Positions 25,458 through 33,438 of a stretch of DNA of 35,843 nucleotides are shown here, piece after piece (positions within the stretch are counted from its first letter, which is position 1; the number at the start of each line of letters is the position of its first letter). The notes under the pieces are model-generated. The model ran no database searches and was not told the DNA's origin. It worked only from the letters and a program-made list of their open reading frames with translations. Origin of the DNA: Kiritimatiellia bacterium (GTDB lineage: Bacteria > Verrucomicrobiota > Kiritimatiellia > CAIQIC01 > Lenti-01); the NCBI GenBank assembly GCA_017540905.1, contig JAFYAC010000014.1, positions 1 through 35,843 on the forward strand, read 5' to 3'. The translations under genes and the position numbers were made by a program.

Positions 25458-26465
25458 TCAGCCCTTTGCCCTCCCTCCTAACATCCGCCGGTTCCGGCGC
25501 GCCTCCAGCGGCGCATTCAGCCAGTCCCGGATGTCCGACTGCAACCGCCGCGTCTCCGCATCCGGATTCCGCTCCCCCAGCACCCTCCTGATGGCCTCCC
25601 AGAACGCCCTTTCCCGCTCCTCCCCCGCCCCCACCGACACTCCCGCCCCAGCCACTCGCGATATCAAGGGATTATTGTGCTTTTCCTTCGATTCTGTCCG
25701 CCGTCTCCGCCCCGGTTTCGGCGGCTGGATCCGTCGGATCGTCACCATCCGCATGATGCCCAGCTTCGATTCCACCGCCCGCGTCAGCCGCGTCACCTTG
25801 GGGTTTTCCGCCAGCAGCGCATCCAGCTTCCTCTTCGCCCTTGCAACCGCCTTCCTCTCCTCCGGCGGCAATCCGGCGAGGCCGGTCTCCGCTTCGTCGC
25901 TGTCCGGGAGCAGCCACTCCAGCGGAATCCGCGCATCCAGCCCCACCAGTTGGCGGAGGCGCGTCGCCAGCTTTTTGTAGTGCATGGCCGTCGAGTAGGT
26001 GACCGACGGCACGTTCTTCTTCATCCACCCCTTCAGTCCGGGCTGCCGCGCGCAGATGCGCTTCGAGCCGTTGCGGGTCTTCTTGAACACGAACCGCGAA
26101 TCCAGCGTCGGCTCCAAGTCTGCCAACCGCGACCCGATGCGCAGTCGGCCGCACAGTGTCCGCGGGGCGATGTCCCACACGTCTTCGATGTCCTCCGGTT
26201 CGGGCACGCCGCGCAGGGATACGGCCTCGCGCGGCTCCGGCGGCACCATGGTTTCGCGCGGCGCGACATGCCGCCGCAGGCGGGCGAGGAGTTGCCTGCC
26301 GCCGTAGAAGGCGAGGTGGAGGGCGACGGCGCCGGTGAAGGCCGCCAGGCCGATCGGCAGGAGAAGCTGGTCCTCCATCCGTGCGTAACGGCGGTCCAGG
26401 CAGGGCATGAAGAGTTGCTGGAGTTCTTTGAGGTAGCCGGGGGGGAATACGGGGTCTGGTTTCAT
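25458..26465 (-). CDS. Unknown protein, dispersed three-member family (copy 2)
   Basis: 335 residues; start at 26465 (MKPDPVFPPGYLKELQQLF). Same plan as copy 1: hydrophobic helix (LPIGLAAFTGAVALHLAFYG), linker, SLRGVPEPEDIEDVW, LRIGSRLADLEPTLD, RICARQPGLKGWMKKNVP, STAMHYKKLATRLRQLVGLD, EWLLPDSDE, LLAENPK, KLGIMRMVTIRRIQPPKPGR, NPLISRV and FWEAIRRVLGERNPD. The C-terminus reads LNAPLEARRNRRM plus a short extra GGRAKG, so it runs past the end of the other copies. No Shine-Dalgarno sequence. The open frame continues upstream through the motif and a repeat element but is not protein-like there. It lies between the tail-anchored protein and repeat element D1. Confidence 0.85.
   Translation of the reverse strand: MKPDPVFPPGYLKELQQLFMPCLDRRYARMEDQLLLPIGLAAFTGAVALHLAFYGGRQLLARLRRHVAPRETMVPPEPREAVSLRGVPEPEDIEDVWDIAPRTLCGRLRIGSRLADLEPTLDSRFVFKKTRNGSKRICARQPGLKGWMKKNVPSVTYSTAMHYKKLATRLRQLVGLDARIPLEWLLPDSDEAETGLAGLPPEERKAVARAKRKLDALLAENPKVTRLTRAVESKLGIMRMVTIRRIQPPKPGRRRRTESKEKHNNPLISRVAGAGVSVGAGEERERAFWEAIRRVLGERNPDAETRRLQSDIRDWLNAPLEARRNRRMLGGRAKG
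25658..25669 (+). repeat. Intragenic inverted core motif in copy 2
   Basis: GCGATATCAAGG on the strand opposite to the gene, followed by GATTATTG; in the coding sense CCTTGATATCGC encodes part of PLISR. 834 bp from the inward-facing upstream motif. Confidence 0.85.
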
Positions 26466-26502
26466 GGTTGCGAGTATGGGAAAAAATCGGGGGAATGCAA
26501 GT

Positions 26503-26519
26503 GTTTTCCTTGATATCGC
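26503..26519 (-). promoter_or_regulatory. GCGATATCAAGGAAAAC motif upstream of copy 2
   Basis: Minus strand, followed by ACTTGCATTCCC; the downstream edge is 37 bases from the start codon. Upstream on the gene's strand is a C-rich tract; its complement (26537-26585) has many runs of G3 or more and could form a G-quadruplex. Confidence 0.85.
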
Positions 26520-26587
26520 AAATTCTTGGGCAGAGGCCGCGGGGAGGGGCGGGGGGGGAGACAGGGCGGGGGGGGGGAAGGGGAAGG

Positions 26588-26856
26588 TTCCGGGGCGTTC
26601 GGGCGCATCTCCGGTTTGTGCAAGGGCGGACCAAATCCAAGCTTGCATATTCCCGCGCGAGGTGCATGGTGGGGCGAGGCGTCCCCGCCGAGCCGTTCTT
26701 GCCGGTTTTCCAGACCTCCTGTTCCCTTCCACACCGGCTCGCCGGGGACGGCTCGCCCCACCAGGAGCCTTGCCATCCAATCAATGGACACCAAAAGTCG
26801 AGGCGGAAGGGAGGAAGGTGCACAAACCGGAGATGCGCCCGGGGCGTTCCGGGGGT
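26588..26856. repeat. Nested inverted-repeat element, family D copy 1
   Basis: Outer arms carry GGGCGCATCTCCGGTTTGTG (about 26601-26620) and its complement (26820-26840), extended by GGGGCGTTC on each side. Middle arms GGTGGGGCGAGGCGTCCCCG (26668 on) and CGGGGACGGCTCGCCCCACC (ending 26762) pair with paired G/C changes. The half from about 26690 is repeated, reversed, at 35682-35843. No coding signal. Confidence 0.85.
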
Positions 26857-26867
26857 GCACTACGGGA

Positions 26868-26896
26868 TTGCGGGCGGGCGGGCCGGGTGGTAGGGT
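26868..26896 (+). promoter_or_regulatory. Candidate hldD-kdsA promoter
   Basis: TTGCGG (26868-26873), 17-base spacer, TAGGGT (26891-26896), 25 bases before the ATG. Confidence 0.5.
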
Positions 26897-26921
26897 GCGG
26901 GGAAAGCGAAAGGAAGCGACA

Positions 26922-27917
26922 ATGGCGCAAGACAAAGGCATGATCGTGGTGACCGGCGCGGCCGGCTTCATCGGCAGCAACCTGGTGGCGGAGCTGAACC
27001 GCCGCGGCGAAGAGAACATCCTGGCGGTGGACGAACTCGGCGCCGACGAGCACTGGAAGAACCTCCGCGGACTGCGCTTCGCCGACTACCTCCAGTCCGG
27101 CGAATTCCGCGAAGCCTTCAACACCGACGGCGCCTGCCCGCCCGTCCGCGCCGTCTACCACCTCGGTGCGTGCAGCAGCACCACCGAGACCGACGCCGAC
27201 TACCTGGTCGACAACAACTTCCGCTACACCCAGGAACTCTGCGGCTTCTGCATCCGCACCGGCGCCCGCTTCGTCTACGCCTCCTCCGCCGCGACCTACG
27301 GCGACGGCGCCCAGGGCTACGCCGACGACCTCTCCCGCATCGACGAACTCCGCCCGCTGAACATGTACGGCATGAGCAAGCAGCTCTTCGACCTCTGGGC
27401 GCGCGGCCAGGGCCTGTTCGACCGCATCGCGGGCCTCAAGTACTTCAACGTCTACGGCCCGCACGAAGACTTCAAGGGCGACATGCGCTCCGTGGTCCAC
27501 AAAGCCTACGGCCAGGTCCTGGCGACCGGCCGCATCCGCCTCTTCAAATCCCACCGCGAAGGCTACGCCGACGGCGAGCAGCTGCGCGACTTCGTCTACG
27601 TCAAGGACGCCGTCGACATGACCCTCCACTGCGGCGAACACCCCGAATGCTCCGGCCTCTTCAACTGCGGCACGGGCCGCGCCCGCAGCTGGAACGACCT
27701 CGCCAAGGCCGTCTTCGCCGCCATGGGCCGCGAGCCCAACATCGAATACATCGACATGCCCGAACACCTCCGCGCCAAGTACCAGTACTTCACCCAGGCC
27801 GACATGGCCCGCGCCCGCGCCGCCGGATACTCGCGCGAATTCACGTCCCTCGAAGACGGCGTCCGCGACTACATCCGGAACTACCTCGTCCCCTGCACCG
27901 ACGGAGGCGTCCCGTGA
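26922..27917 (+). CDS. hldD: ADP-L-glycero-D-manno-heptose 6-epimerase
   Basis: 331 residues (also called rfaD). It converts ADP-D-glycero- to ADP-L-glycero-manno-heptose for the LPS inner core. SDR fold: VVTGAAGFIGSNLV (NADP-binding GxxGxxG), ACSSTTETDADYLVDNN, YASSAATYGDG, and the catalytic YGMSK (Y-x3-K). KYFNVYGPHEDFKGDMRSVVHKA and FKSHREGYADGEQLRDFVYVKD are characteristic of HldD rather than other epimerases. AAAGGAAG precedes the ATG. The stop overlaps the GTG start of kdsA, so the two are translationally coupled. Confidence 0.95.
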   Translation: MAQDKGMIVVTGAAGFIGSNLVAELNRRGEENILAVDELGADEHWKNLRGLRFADYLQSGEFREAFNTDGACPPVRAVYHLGACSSTTETDADYLVDNNFRYTQELCGFCIRTGARFVYASSAATYGDGAQGYADDLSRIDELRPLNMYGMSKQLFDLWARGQGLFDRIAGLKYFNVYGPHEDFKGDMRSVVHKAYGQVLATGRIRLFKSHREGYADGEQLRDFVYVKDAVDMTLHCGEHPECSGLFNCGTGRARSWNDLAKAVFAAMGREPNIEYIDMPEHLRAKYQYFTQADMARARAAGYSREFTSLEDGVRDYIRNYLVPCTDGGVP

Positions 27918-28789
27918 AAAAGCCCCCCGCCGCCCCCACCTTCCCGCCCCCCTTCCCGCCAACCAGGACCCGCGCCGTCCGCGCCGGGTCCGTCACCTTC
28001 GGCGGCGCCCGCCCCCGCCTCGCCCTGATCGCCGGCCCCTGCGCCATGGAAGGCCGAGAAGCCGTCCTCGACCTCGCCGCCCGCCTCGCCGCCTTCGCCA
28101 AGAAAGAGAACGTCCCCCTCGTCTTCAAGGCCTCCTACGACAAGGCCAACCGCACCTCCGTCGGCTCCTACCGCGGCCCCGGCCTCGCCCAAGGCCTCGA
28201 ATGGCTGGCCGAAGTCAAGGCCACGTACCACCTCCCCGTCCTCGTCGACGTCCACGAACCGTCCCACGCCGCGCCCGCGGCCGAAGTCGCCGACATCCTC
28301 CAGCTGCCGGCCTTCCTGTGCCGGCAGACCGACCTCGTCGTCGCGCTCGGCGAAACCGGACGCGTCGTCAACATCAAGAAGGGCCAATTCCTCTCCCCCT
28401 GGGACATCCGGCACGTCATCGCGAAAGTCGAATCCACCGGCAACAAGAAGATCCTCCTCACCGAGCGCGGCGCGAGCTTCGGCTACGGCAACCTCGTCGC
28501 CGACATGCGTTCCCTGCTGATCATGCGCGAGACCGGCTATCCGGTGGTGTTCGACGCCACCCACAGCGTCCAGCTGCCCGGCGGACGCACCGACGGTACC
28601 GGCGGCGACGGCCGCTGGGCCCCCTACCTCGCCCGCGCGGCCTGCGCGGTGGGCATCGACGGCCTGTTCCTGGAAGTCCACCCCAACCCGCCCGCCTCCA
28701 AATCCGACAAAGACAACGTCCTGGTCCTCTCCTCCCTACCCGCCGTCTGGCGCCACTGCCGCGCCATCTCCGACCTCGTCGCCCGCTAG
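27914..28789 (+). CDS. kdsA: 3-deoxy-8-phosphooctulonate synthase
   Basis: 291 residues with a GTG start overlapping the hldD stop (GTGA). It condenses phosphoenolpyruvate with arabinose 5-phosphate to KDO-8-phosphate for LPS. After a Pro-rich 30-residue leader: LALIAGPCAMEG, FKASYDKANRTSVGSYRGPG (the KANR motif that fixes the family), VLVDVHEPSHA, LQLPAFLCRQTDLV, TERGASFGYGNLVADM, VVFDATHSVQ and LEVHPNPPASKSD. The Cys in AGPC corresponds to the metal ligand of class II enzymes (class I has Asn there), so a metal-dependent enzyme is predicted. Confidence 0.95.
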   Translation: MKKPPAAPTFPPPFPPTRTRAVRAGSVTFGGARPRLALIAGPCAMEGREAVLDLAARLAAFAKKENVPLVFKASYDKANRTSVGSYRGPGLAQGLEWLAEVKATYHLPVLVDVHEPSHAAPAAEVADILQLPAFLCRQTDLVVALGETGRVVNIKKGQFLSPWDIRHVIAKVESTGNKKILLTERGASFGYGNLVADMRSLLIMRETGYPVVFDATHSVQLPGGRTDGTGGDGRWAPYLARAACAVGIDGLFLEVHPNPPASKSDKDNVLVLSSLPAVWRHCRAISDLVAR

Positions 28790-28797
28790 ATTCGGAA

Positions 28798-28921
28798 TTT
28801 TCCAACCATTGGAAAAATATTTTCCAATCATTGGAAAACTGACGAAAAATTTTTCCAATCATTGGAAAAATCCGCCCATTTTTTCCAACCATTGGAAAAA
28901 AGTTTTCCAATCATTGGAAAA
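28798..28921. repeat. Array of five 19-bp palindromes
   Basis: TTTTCCAAYCATTGGAAAA starts at 28798, 28820, 28851, 28881 and 28903 (spacings 22, 31, 30, 22). Units 2, 3 and 5 are perfect (TTTTCCAATCATTGGAAAA); units 1 and 4 have C for T at position 9. Two 22-bp pairs therefore flank a single unit. It fills the gap between the convergent genes kdsA and the helicase. Confidence 0.95.
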
Positions 28922-28957
28922 TTTCCGCACGGGCCCCGGAAGGGCCTTGGGGCGGGG

Positions 28958-31741
28958 TCACGGGGAGAGGGCGGCGAGGAGCTTGCGGGCGCGGTCGCGG
29001 ACGGTGGGGTCGGGGTCGTCGAGGAGGGCCGGGAGGCCGGGGGGAGGGGTGCCGGCGGCGCGGGCGGCGGTGAGGCAGTAGTAGCGGGCGAGCCAGTCGG
29101 GGTCGGTCGCGTTCCCGGCGGGGCGCGGGGGGCGCAGGCGGAGGCGTTCGAGCAGGCGGCGGCCCGTGCCGAGCAGCCGGGCGTAGAGGTCGGGTCGGGC
29201 CGGGTCGAAGCATTCGAGGACCGGCGACAGGAAGGGGGACGGCGCGCCGGTGCACAGCAGCAGGAGGCGGTCCCGCGCGCGGGTCATCGCGACGTAGAGG
29301 ATGCGGGCGCTTTCGCGGCGGTCGTCGTCGGTGCGGTCGAAGGGGTGCGGGTAGGCGCCGTCCTGGGCGTCGGGAACCACCACGCGCGGGAATTCGAGGC
29401 CCTTGGCCCGGTGGACGGTCGAGACGACGATGGGTTCGTCGCCCACCAGCAGGTCCACTTCCTTGAAGCGCGCGAGGAAGCGGGATTCGCGGCGGACGAC
29501 TTCGAGGAAGGGCCGGTTTTTGCATTCGCCGCCGAAGGCGTGGTCGGTGTAGCGGAGGAATTTGGCCGCCGCGGCGTCGAGGGCCGCGCGGGCGTCGGGG
29601 TCGGGCGAGGGCGCGGCGTCGAGGGCGGCGTCGAGGAAGGCGCTCCAGGCGCGGCGGAAGGTGGAGCGGCGTCCGGGATGCGCGGTCAGGGTCGTCCAGA
29701 GCGGCAGGAAGGCGGCGCGGAAGCGGGCGATGGCGTCGGCTTGGCCGCGCAGGAAGGCGCGCTGGGCCGCGGTGCGGTCGCGGGCCGCCGCCGCCAGGTG
29801 CAGGAGGAGGTGGGCCGTGGCTTCGACGTCGTCGGCCGCGTTGTGGGTGTTGGCGCCGGCAAGGTGGAAGGCTTCGACGAGGGCACCGAGCCGGTGGCTC
29901 TTCAGTTCGGGGTAGAGGCGGCGGGACCAGTCGAGGGTGTCGATGAAGCGGGTGCCGCTCGGCAGGGGCACAAGGCCGTGGCGGCGTAGGGCGTTGGCGA
30001 GGAAGGCGCGGTCGAAGCCGACGTTGTGCCCCGCCAGCGGGGCGTCGCCCGCGAAGGCGAGGAAGTCGCGCAGGGCCCCGGCGGGCTCCACGCCGTTGGC
30101 GTCGAGGAAGGCCCGGGAGATGTGGTGGATCGGTTCGGTGGCGGTGAGGTCGCGGTCGGTGCGGAGGTAGCGGTTGAAGGTGCGGGCGGGGACGCCGTCG
30201 ATGAGTTCCATGGCGGCCAGCTGGACGATGTCGCCGTCGGCGGGGTCGGTGCCCGTGGTCTCGGTGTCGAACACCACGGTGCGGGACGGGGCGGACACGG
30301 AGCGGTGCAGGGCCTCCAGCGGGGAGGCGGCAGGGTGGGGGGCGTCGGGTTCGAGAAGGTCGGCGGGGCGGAGTCCGGCGGCGAAGAGGGCCGCCGCCCA
30401 GTCGCGGGCGGCGGCCTGGGTGGGGGCGGCCCCGAACAGCCGGAAGAGGCGTGCCCACGACATGCGGTCGTCGGGCTTGGCCAGCACGGAGAGGAGCGCC
30501 TTGAAGTCGCGCGCTTCGGGCCGGGCCGACCAGTCGGCGCCCGCCACCTTGTACACGGGCAGGCCCGCGGCGAGGAGCGCGGATTCGAAGTCGTCGGCAC
30601 GGCGGTTGGTCCGCACCAGGATCGCCGTGCGCGGGAAGGCCGCGGAGGGGCGCGCCGCCGCCGCCGCCGCGTCGTACCCGCGGCGCAGGCGCGCGGCAAG
30701 CCAGTCCTCCTGCGGGGTGCCGCGCGGAATCTCCGCCAGGTGCAGGGCGCCGCGCGGCGGCGGGGCCACGGTGCCCGGCTCGGGCAGGGCGTCCCAGTCG
30801 GCGTGCAGGGTCTTGAGGGCGTAGCGGACGGTCAGGTCGAGGAGGTAGGAGCGGGAGCGGTAGTTGCGCGCAAGGGTGTGCACGGCGTCGCAGGTCGCCG
30901 CGATGCGCGCCAGGTGCCCGCGGTCCGCGCCCAGGAAGGAGAAGATCGATTGCTCGGCGTCGCCGAAGAACACCTGGTGCGCGCGCGGCGCGGAGAGGGC
31001 GCGGACCAGTCCCCACTGGAGGGGGGTGAGGTCTTGCGCTTCGTCGATTTGCACCCAGCGGCATTTTTGGTCGTCGGGGACGGCTTTTTTGAGGGCGACG
31101 AACCAGTAGGCGTAGAGGAGGAGGTCGTCGTAGTCGAGCAGGTGGAGGGTTTCCTTGCGGGCGCGGTAGGCGTCGGCGATGCGGCGGAGGAGGTCGGGGG
31201 ACGCGGCGGCGGCGGGCAGGGCGTCGGCGCGGGGGGCGCGCAGCACGGCGGCCGGAAAGCGCAGGTCGCGCTGGCGGAGATGGGCCGCGTGCGAGATCAG
31301 CGCGTCGACGGGCAGGTTCCCGGCGCGGTCGCGCAGGGCGTCGATGTCCCGCCCGAGCCGGGGGGAGGCGTCCGCGAGCGCGGACAGCGTTTCGCGCATG
31401 AGGTCGGCCTGCAGCGACTCGTCCACCACGTCCCAGCCGCCCGGCACCAGCTTGCGCGAGAAGAGGAATTTGTGGCACCAGTGGTGGAAGTTCCCCAGCT
31501 CGGGAAGGCGGACGCGGGGAATGGCGGCGCGTATGCGGGTCTTCATTTCCTCGGCGGCGCGGACGGTGAAGGTCAGGCAGAGGATGCGCTCGGGCGGTAT
31601 CCCGGAGAGGAGGGCGTCGCGCACGCGGTGCGCCAGCAGCTCGGTCTTGCCCGTGCCCGGCGGCGCCAGCACGAGATGGCGGCCGGCGTTCAGCTGCAGG
31701 ATCTCCCGCTGCTCCGCCGAGGGTTGCCAGGTTTCGCTCAT
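28958..31741 (-). CDS. UvrD-like superfamily 1 helicase with inserted DnaQ-type 3'-5' exonuclease
   Basis: 927 residues from the start at 31741 (MSETWQPSAEQREILQLN), which fits UvrD N-termini although no ribosome site precedes it; an in-frame ATG at 31870 does have AAGGA upstream (see findings). Helicase motifs: LAPPGTGKTELLAHR (Walker A), LTFTVRAAEEMKTRI (Ia), DYDDLLLYAYW and VQIDEAQDLTP (II), GDAEQSIFSFLGA (III), LARNYRSR (IV). At about residues 485-650 a complete DEDDh exonuclease is inserted: VVFDTETTGTDPADGDIVQL (D, E), AGHNVGFDRAFL (D) and HNAADDVEAT (H, D). The helicase then resumes with VVSTVHRAKGLEFPRVVV (V) and YVAMTRARDRLLLL (VI). Probably a DNA-repair or processing enzyme that unwinds and trims 3' ends; partners unknown. 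Confidence 0.92.
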   Translation of the reverse strand: MSETWQPSAEQREILQLNAGRHLVLAPPGTGKTELLAHRVRDALLSGIPPERILCLTFTVRAAEEMKTRIRAAIPRVRLPELGNFHHWCHKFLFSRKLVPGGWDVVDESLQADLMRETLSALADASPRLGRDIDALRDRAGNLPVDALISHAAHLRQRDLRFPAAVLRAPRADALPAAAASPDLLRRIADAYRARKETLHLLDYDDLLLYAYWFVALKKAVPDDQKCRWVQIDEAQDLTPLQWGLVRALSAPRAHQVFFGDAEQSIFSFLGADRGHLARIAATCDAVHTLARNYRSRSYLLDLTVRYALKTLHADWDALPEPGTVAPPPRGALHLAEIPRGTPQEDWLAARLRRGYDAAAAAARPSAAFPRTAILVRTNRRADDFESALLAAGLPVYKVAGADWSARPEARDFKALLSVLAKPDDRMSWARLFRLFGAAPTQAAARDWAAALFAAGLRPADLLEPDAPHPAASPLEALHRSVSAPSRTVVFDTETTGTDPADGDIVQLAAMELIDGVPARTFNRYLRTDRDLTATEPIHHISRAFLDANGVEPAGALRDFLAFAGDAPLAGHNVGFDRAFLANALRRHGLVPLPSGTRFIDTLDWSRRLYPELKSHRLGALVEAFHLAGANTHNAADDVEATAHLLLHLAAAARDRTAAQRAFLRGQADAIARFRAAFLPLWTTLTAHPGRRSTFRRAWSAFLDAALDAAPSPDPDARAALDAAAAKFLRYTDHAFGGECKNRPFLEVVRRESRFLARFKEVDLLVGDEPIVVSTVHRAKGLEFPRVVVPDAQDGAYPHPFDRTDDDRRESARILYVAMTRARDRLLLLCTGAPSPFLSPVLECFDPARPDLYARLLGTGRRLLERLRLRPPRPAGNATDPDWLARYYCLTAARAAGTPPPGLPALLDDPDPTVRDRARKLLAALSP

Positions 31742-31870
31742 GGCCCGCAAGCATGGAAACAACGGCGGCAAAGGAAAAGTCTTTTTTGCAGGCAATGCGT
31801 GCCGCGGCAGGCGGGGTGGGGGGGGGCGGCGGGCAGGGGCGGAGGTCAGAAAAACGGTGAAAAAGCCCAT

Positions 31871-31887
31871 GTTTTCCTTGATATCGC
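31871..31887 (-). repeat. Solo GCGATATCAAGGAAAAC motif (site b)
   Basis: An exact 17-base match on the minus strand, 130 bp upstream of the helicase start and divergent from the symporter promoter. AAGGA-AAAC-ATG (ATG at 31870) is in frame with the helicase. Confidence 0.85.
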
Positions 31888-31920
31888 GACCGTCCCGGCG
31901 CGGCGGGCGCGTTTTCGGCT

Positions 31921-31948
31921 TTGGCGGCGGGCGGGTTTGCGGTACAAG
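31921..31948 (+). promoter_or_regulatory. Candidate symporter promoter
   Basis: TTGGCG (31921-31926), 16-base spacer, TACAAG (31943-31948), 27 bases before the ATG. Confidence 0.45.
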
Positions 31949-31975
31949 CACGGGGAAGGGAAAGGAGACGGAAAG

Positions 31976-33427
31976 ATGACCCCGCTGAACATGGCCGTGC
32001 TCGCCGCGTACCTGCTGGCGATGCTGGGCGTCGGACTGGCTTTCGCCGGGCGGCAGAAGACCACCGAGGATTACTTCCTGGGGGGCCGCCGGATGCCGTG
32101 GTGGGCCGCCGGCATGAGCATGTACGCGTCGCTGACCAGCGCGGTGACGTTCATGGCGCTGCCCGGGACCGCGTACCGGGAGAACATCGCGTTCATCGTC
32201 GTCAGCTTCGCGAGCGTCGCCGTGGCCCCCGTGCTGGTGCGGGTCATCTATCCGGCGTACCTGCGGATGCGCGTGACGACGTCCTACGAGTACCTCGAAG
32301 CGCGCTTCGGGCCGGGGGCGCGCCGGTCGGCGGCGGCGCTGTTCCTGCTGGCCCGGATCGGCTGGCTGGGGCTGGTCGTCTATGCGCCGGCGCTCGCCCT
32401 GTCGGTCGCCACGGGGCTGCCGCAGTGGGCCTGCATCCTGGCGCTCGGGGCGCTCGCCACCGCGTACACCGCGCTCGGCGGGATGGTCGCGGTCATCTGG
32501 ACCGACGTCGTGCAGTTCGCCCTCATGGTCGGCGGCATCGTGTGGCTCGCGGCGGCCCTGTGCGGACGGGCGCCGGGCGGGGCGGCCGGCATCCTCTCGT
32601 TCGCACGGGAACACGGGCACCTGTACGTGGCCGACTGGCACCTCTCGCTCACCGCCATGAGCGGGTGGGTCGTCGGCGCGGGGTATTTCTTCCAGCTGAT
32701 GCAGGATTACGGGACCGACCAGACGACGGTCCAGCGCATGATGTCCATCCGCACGCCGCGGGGCGTGGCGAAGGCACTGTGCTTCAACGCCGGCGTGGAT
32801 TTCGTGGTCATCGGACTGCTGCTGTTCCTGGGCCTGGGGCTCTTCGCCGTGCAGGCGGCCGACCCGGCGCTGCTGCCCGAAGGGCTGCCCAGCGACCGCC
32901 TGCTGCCGGCGTTCATCGTCGCGGGGCTCCCCGACGGCGTGTCCGGGCTGCTGATCGCCGCGCTGTTCGCCGCCGCGATGTCGAGCATGGACTCGGGCAT
33001 CAGCTGCGTCTCGACCGTCGCCATCCACGACTTCCTCAAGCCGCTCGGCCTGGCCCCGCGCTCGGAGCGCGGCGAACTGCGTCTGGCGCGGGCCCTGGTG
33101 CTGGCGCTGGGGGCGTTCGCCACGGCGATGGCCTTCTGGGCGGCGCGCTTCGAGCAGCTGATCGAGGCCTACACGCAGATTGTCAGCCTCTTCAACGCCC
33201 CCGTCCTCGGCCTGTTCCTGCTCGGGATGCTGACGAAGCGCGCGACCTTCCCGGGCGGCCTCGCCGGCGCGGCGGTGGCCATCCCCGCGACCCTGTGGCT
33301 CTCCACGACGCCGGTCCACTGGGCCTGGCGCTTCCCCTTCTCGCTCTCCGTCGCCTTCGCCGTCGGCTATGCCGCCTCCCTCCTCCTCCCCCGCCCGCCC
33401 TCCCCCCCTGCCCGCCCCGCCCCCTGA
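31976..33427 (+). CDS. Sodium:solute symporter (SSS family)
   Basis: 483 residues; AAAGGAGA lies upstream of the ATG at 31976. An inner-membrane transporter with about 13 spans of the LeuT-like SSS (SLC5) fold, driving uptake with sodium. The N-terminus ends span 1 with the family pattern KTTEDYFLGGRRMPWWAAGMSM, followed by SAVTFMALPGTAYRENI. ARFGPGARR, AVIWTDVVQFALMVGG, and DYGTDQTTVQRMMS (the SSS signature region) follow, then ALFAAAMSSMDSGISCVST, which holds the sodium-binding Ser pair. The substrate cannot be told; sugars, sialic acid or other organic solutes are all possible. It is divergent from the helicase. Confidence 0.93.
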   Translation: MTPLNMAVLAAYLLAMLGVGLAFAGRQKTTEDYFLGGRRMPWWAAGMSMYASLTSAVTFMALPGTAYRENIAFIVVSFASVAVAPVLVRVIYPAYLRMRVTTSYEYLEARFGPGARRSAAALFLLARIGWLGLVVYAPALALSVATGLPQWACILALGALATAYTALGGMVAVIWTDVVQFALMVGGIVWLAAALCGRAPGGAAGILSFAREHGHLYVADWHLSLTAMSGWVVGAGYFFQLMQDYGTDQTTVQRMMSIRTPRGVAKALCFNAGVDFVVIGLLLFLGLGLFAVQAADPALLPEGLPSDRLLPAFIVAGLPDGVSGLLIAALFAAAMSSMDSGISCVSTVAIHDFLKPLGLAPRSERGELRLARALVLALGAFATAMAFWAARFEQLIEAYTQIVSLFNAPVLGLFLLGMLTKRATFPGGLAGAAVAIPATLWLSTTPVHWAWRFPFSLSVAFAVGYAASLLLPRPPSPPARPAP

Positions 33428-33438
33428 CCCCGCCGCTC

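Noticed and set aside
28798..28921. CRISPR-like array
   Set aside because: Units are perfect palindromes with 3-12 bp between them; no spacers of 25-40 bp and no cas genes.
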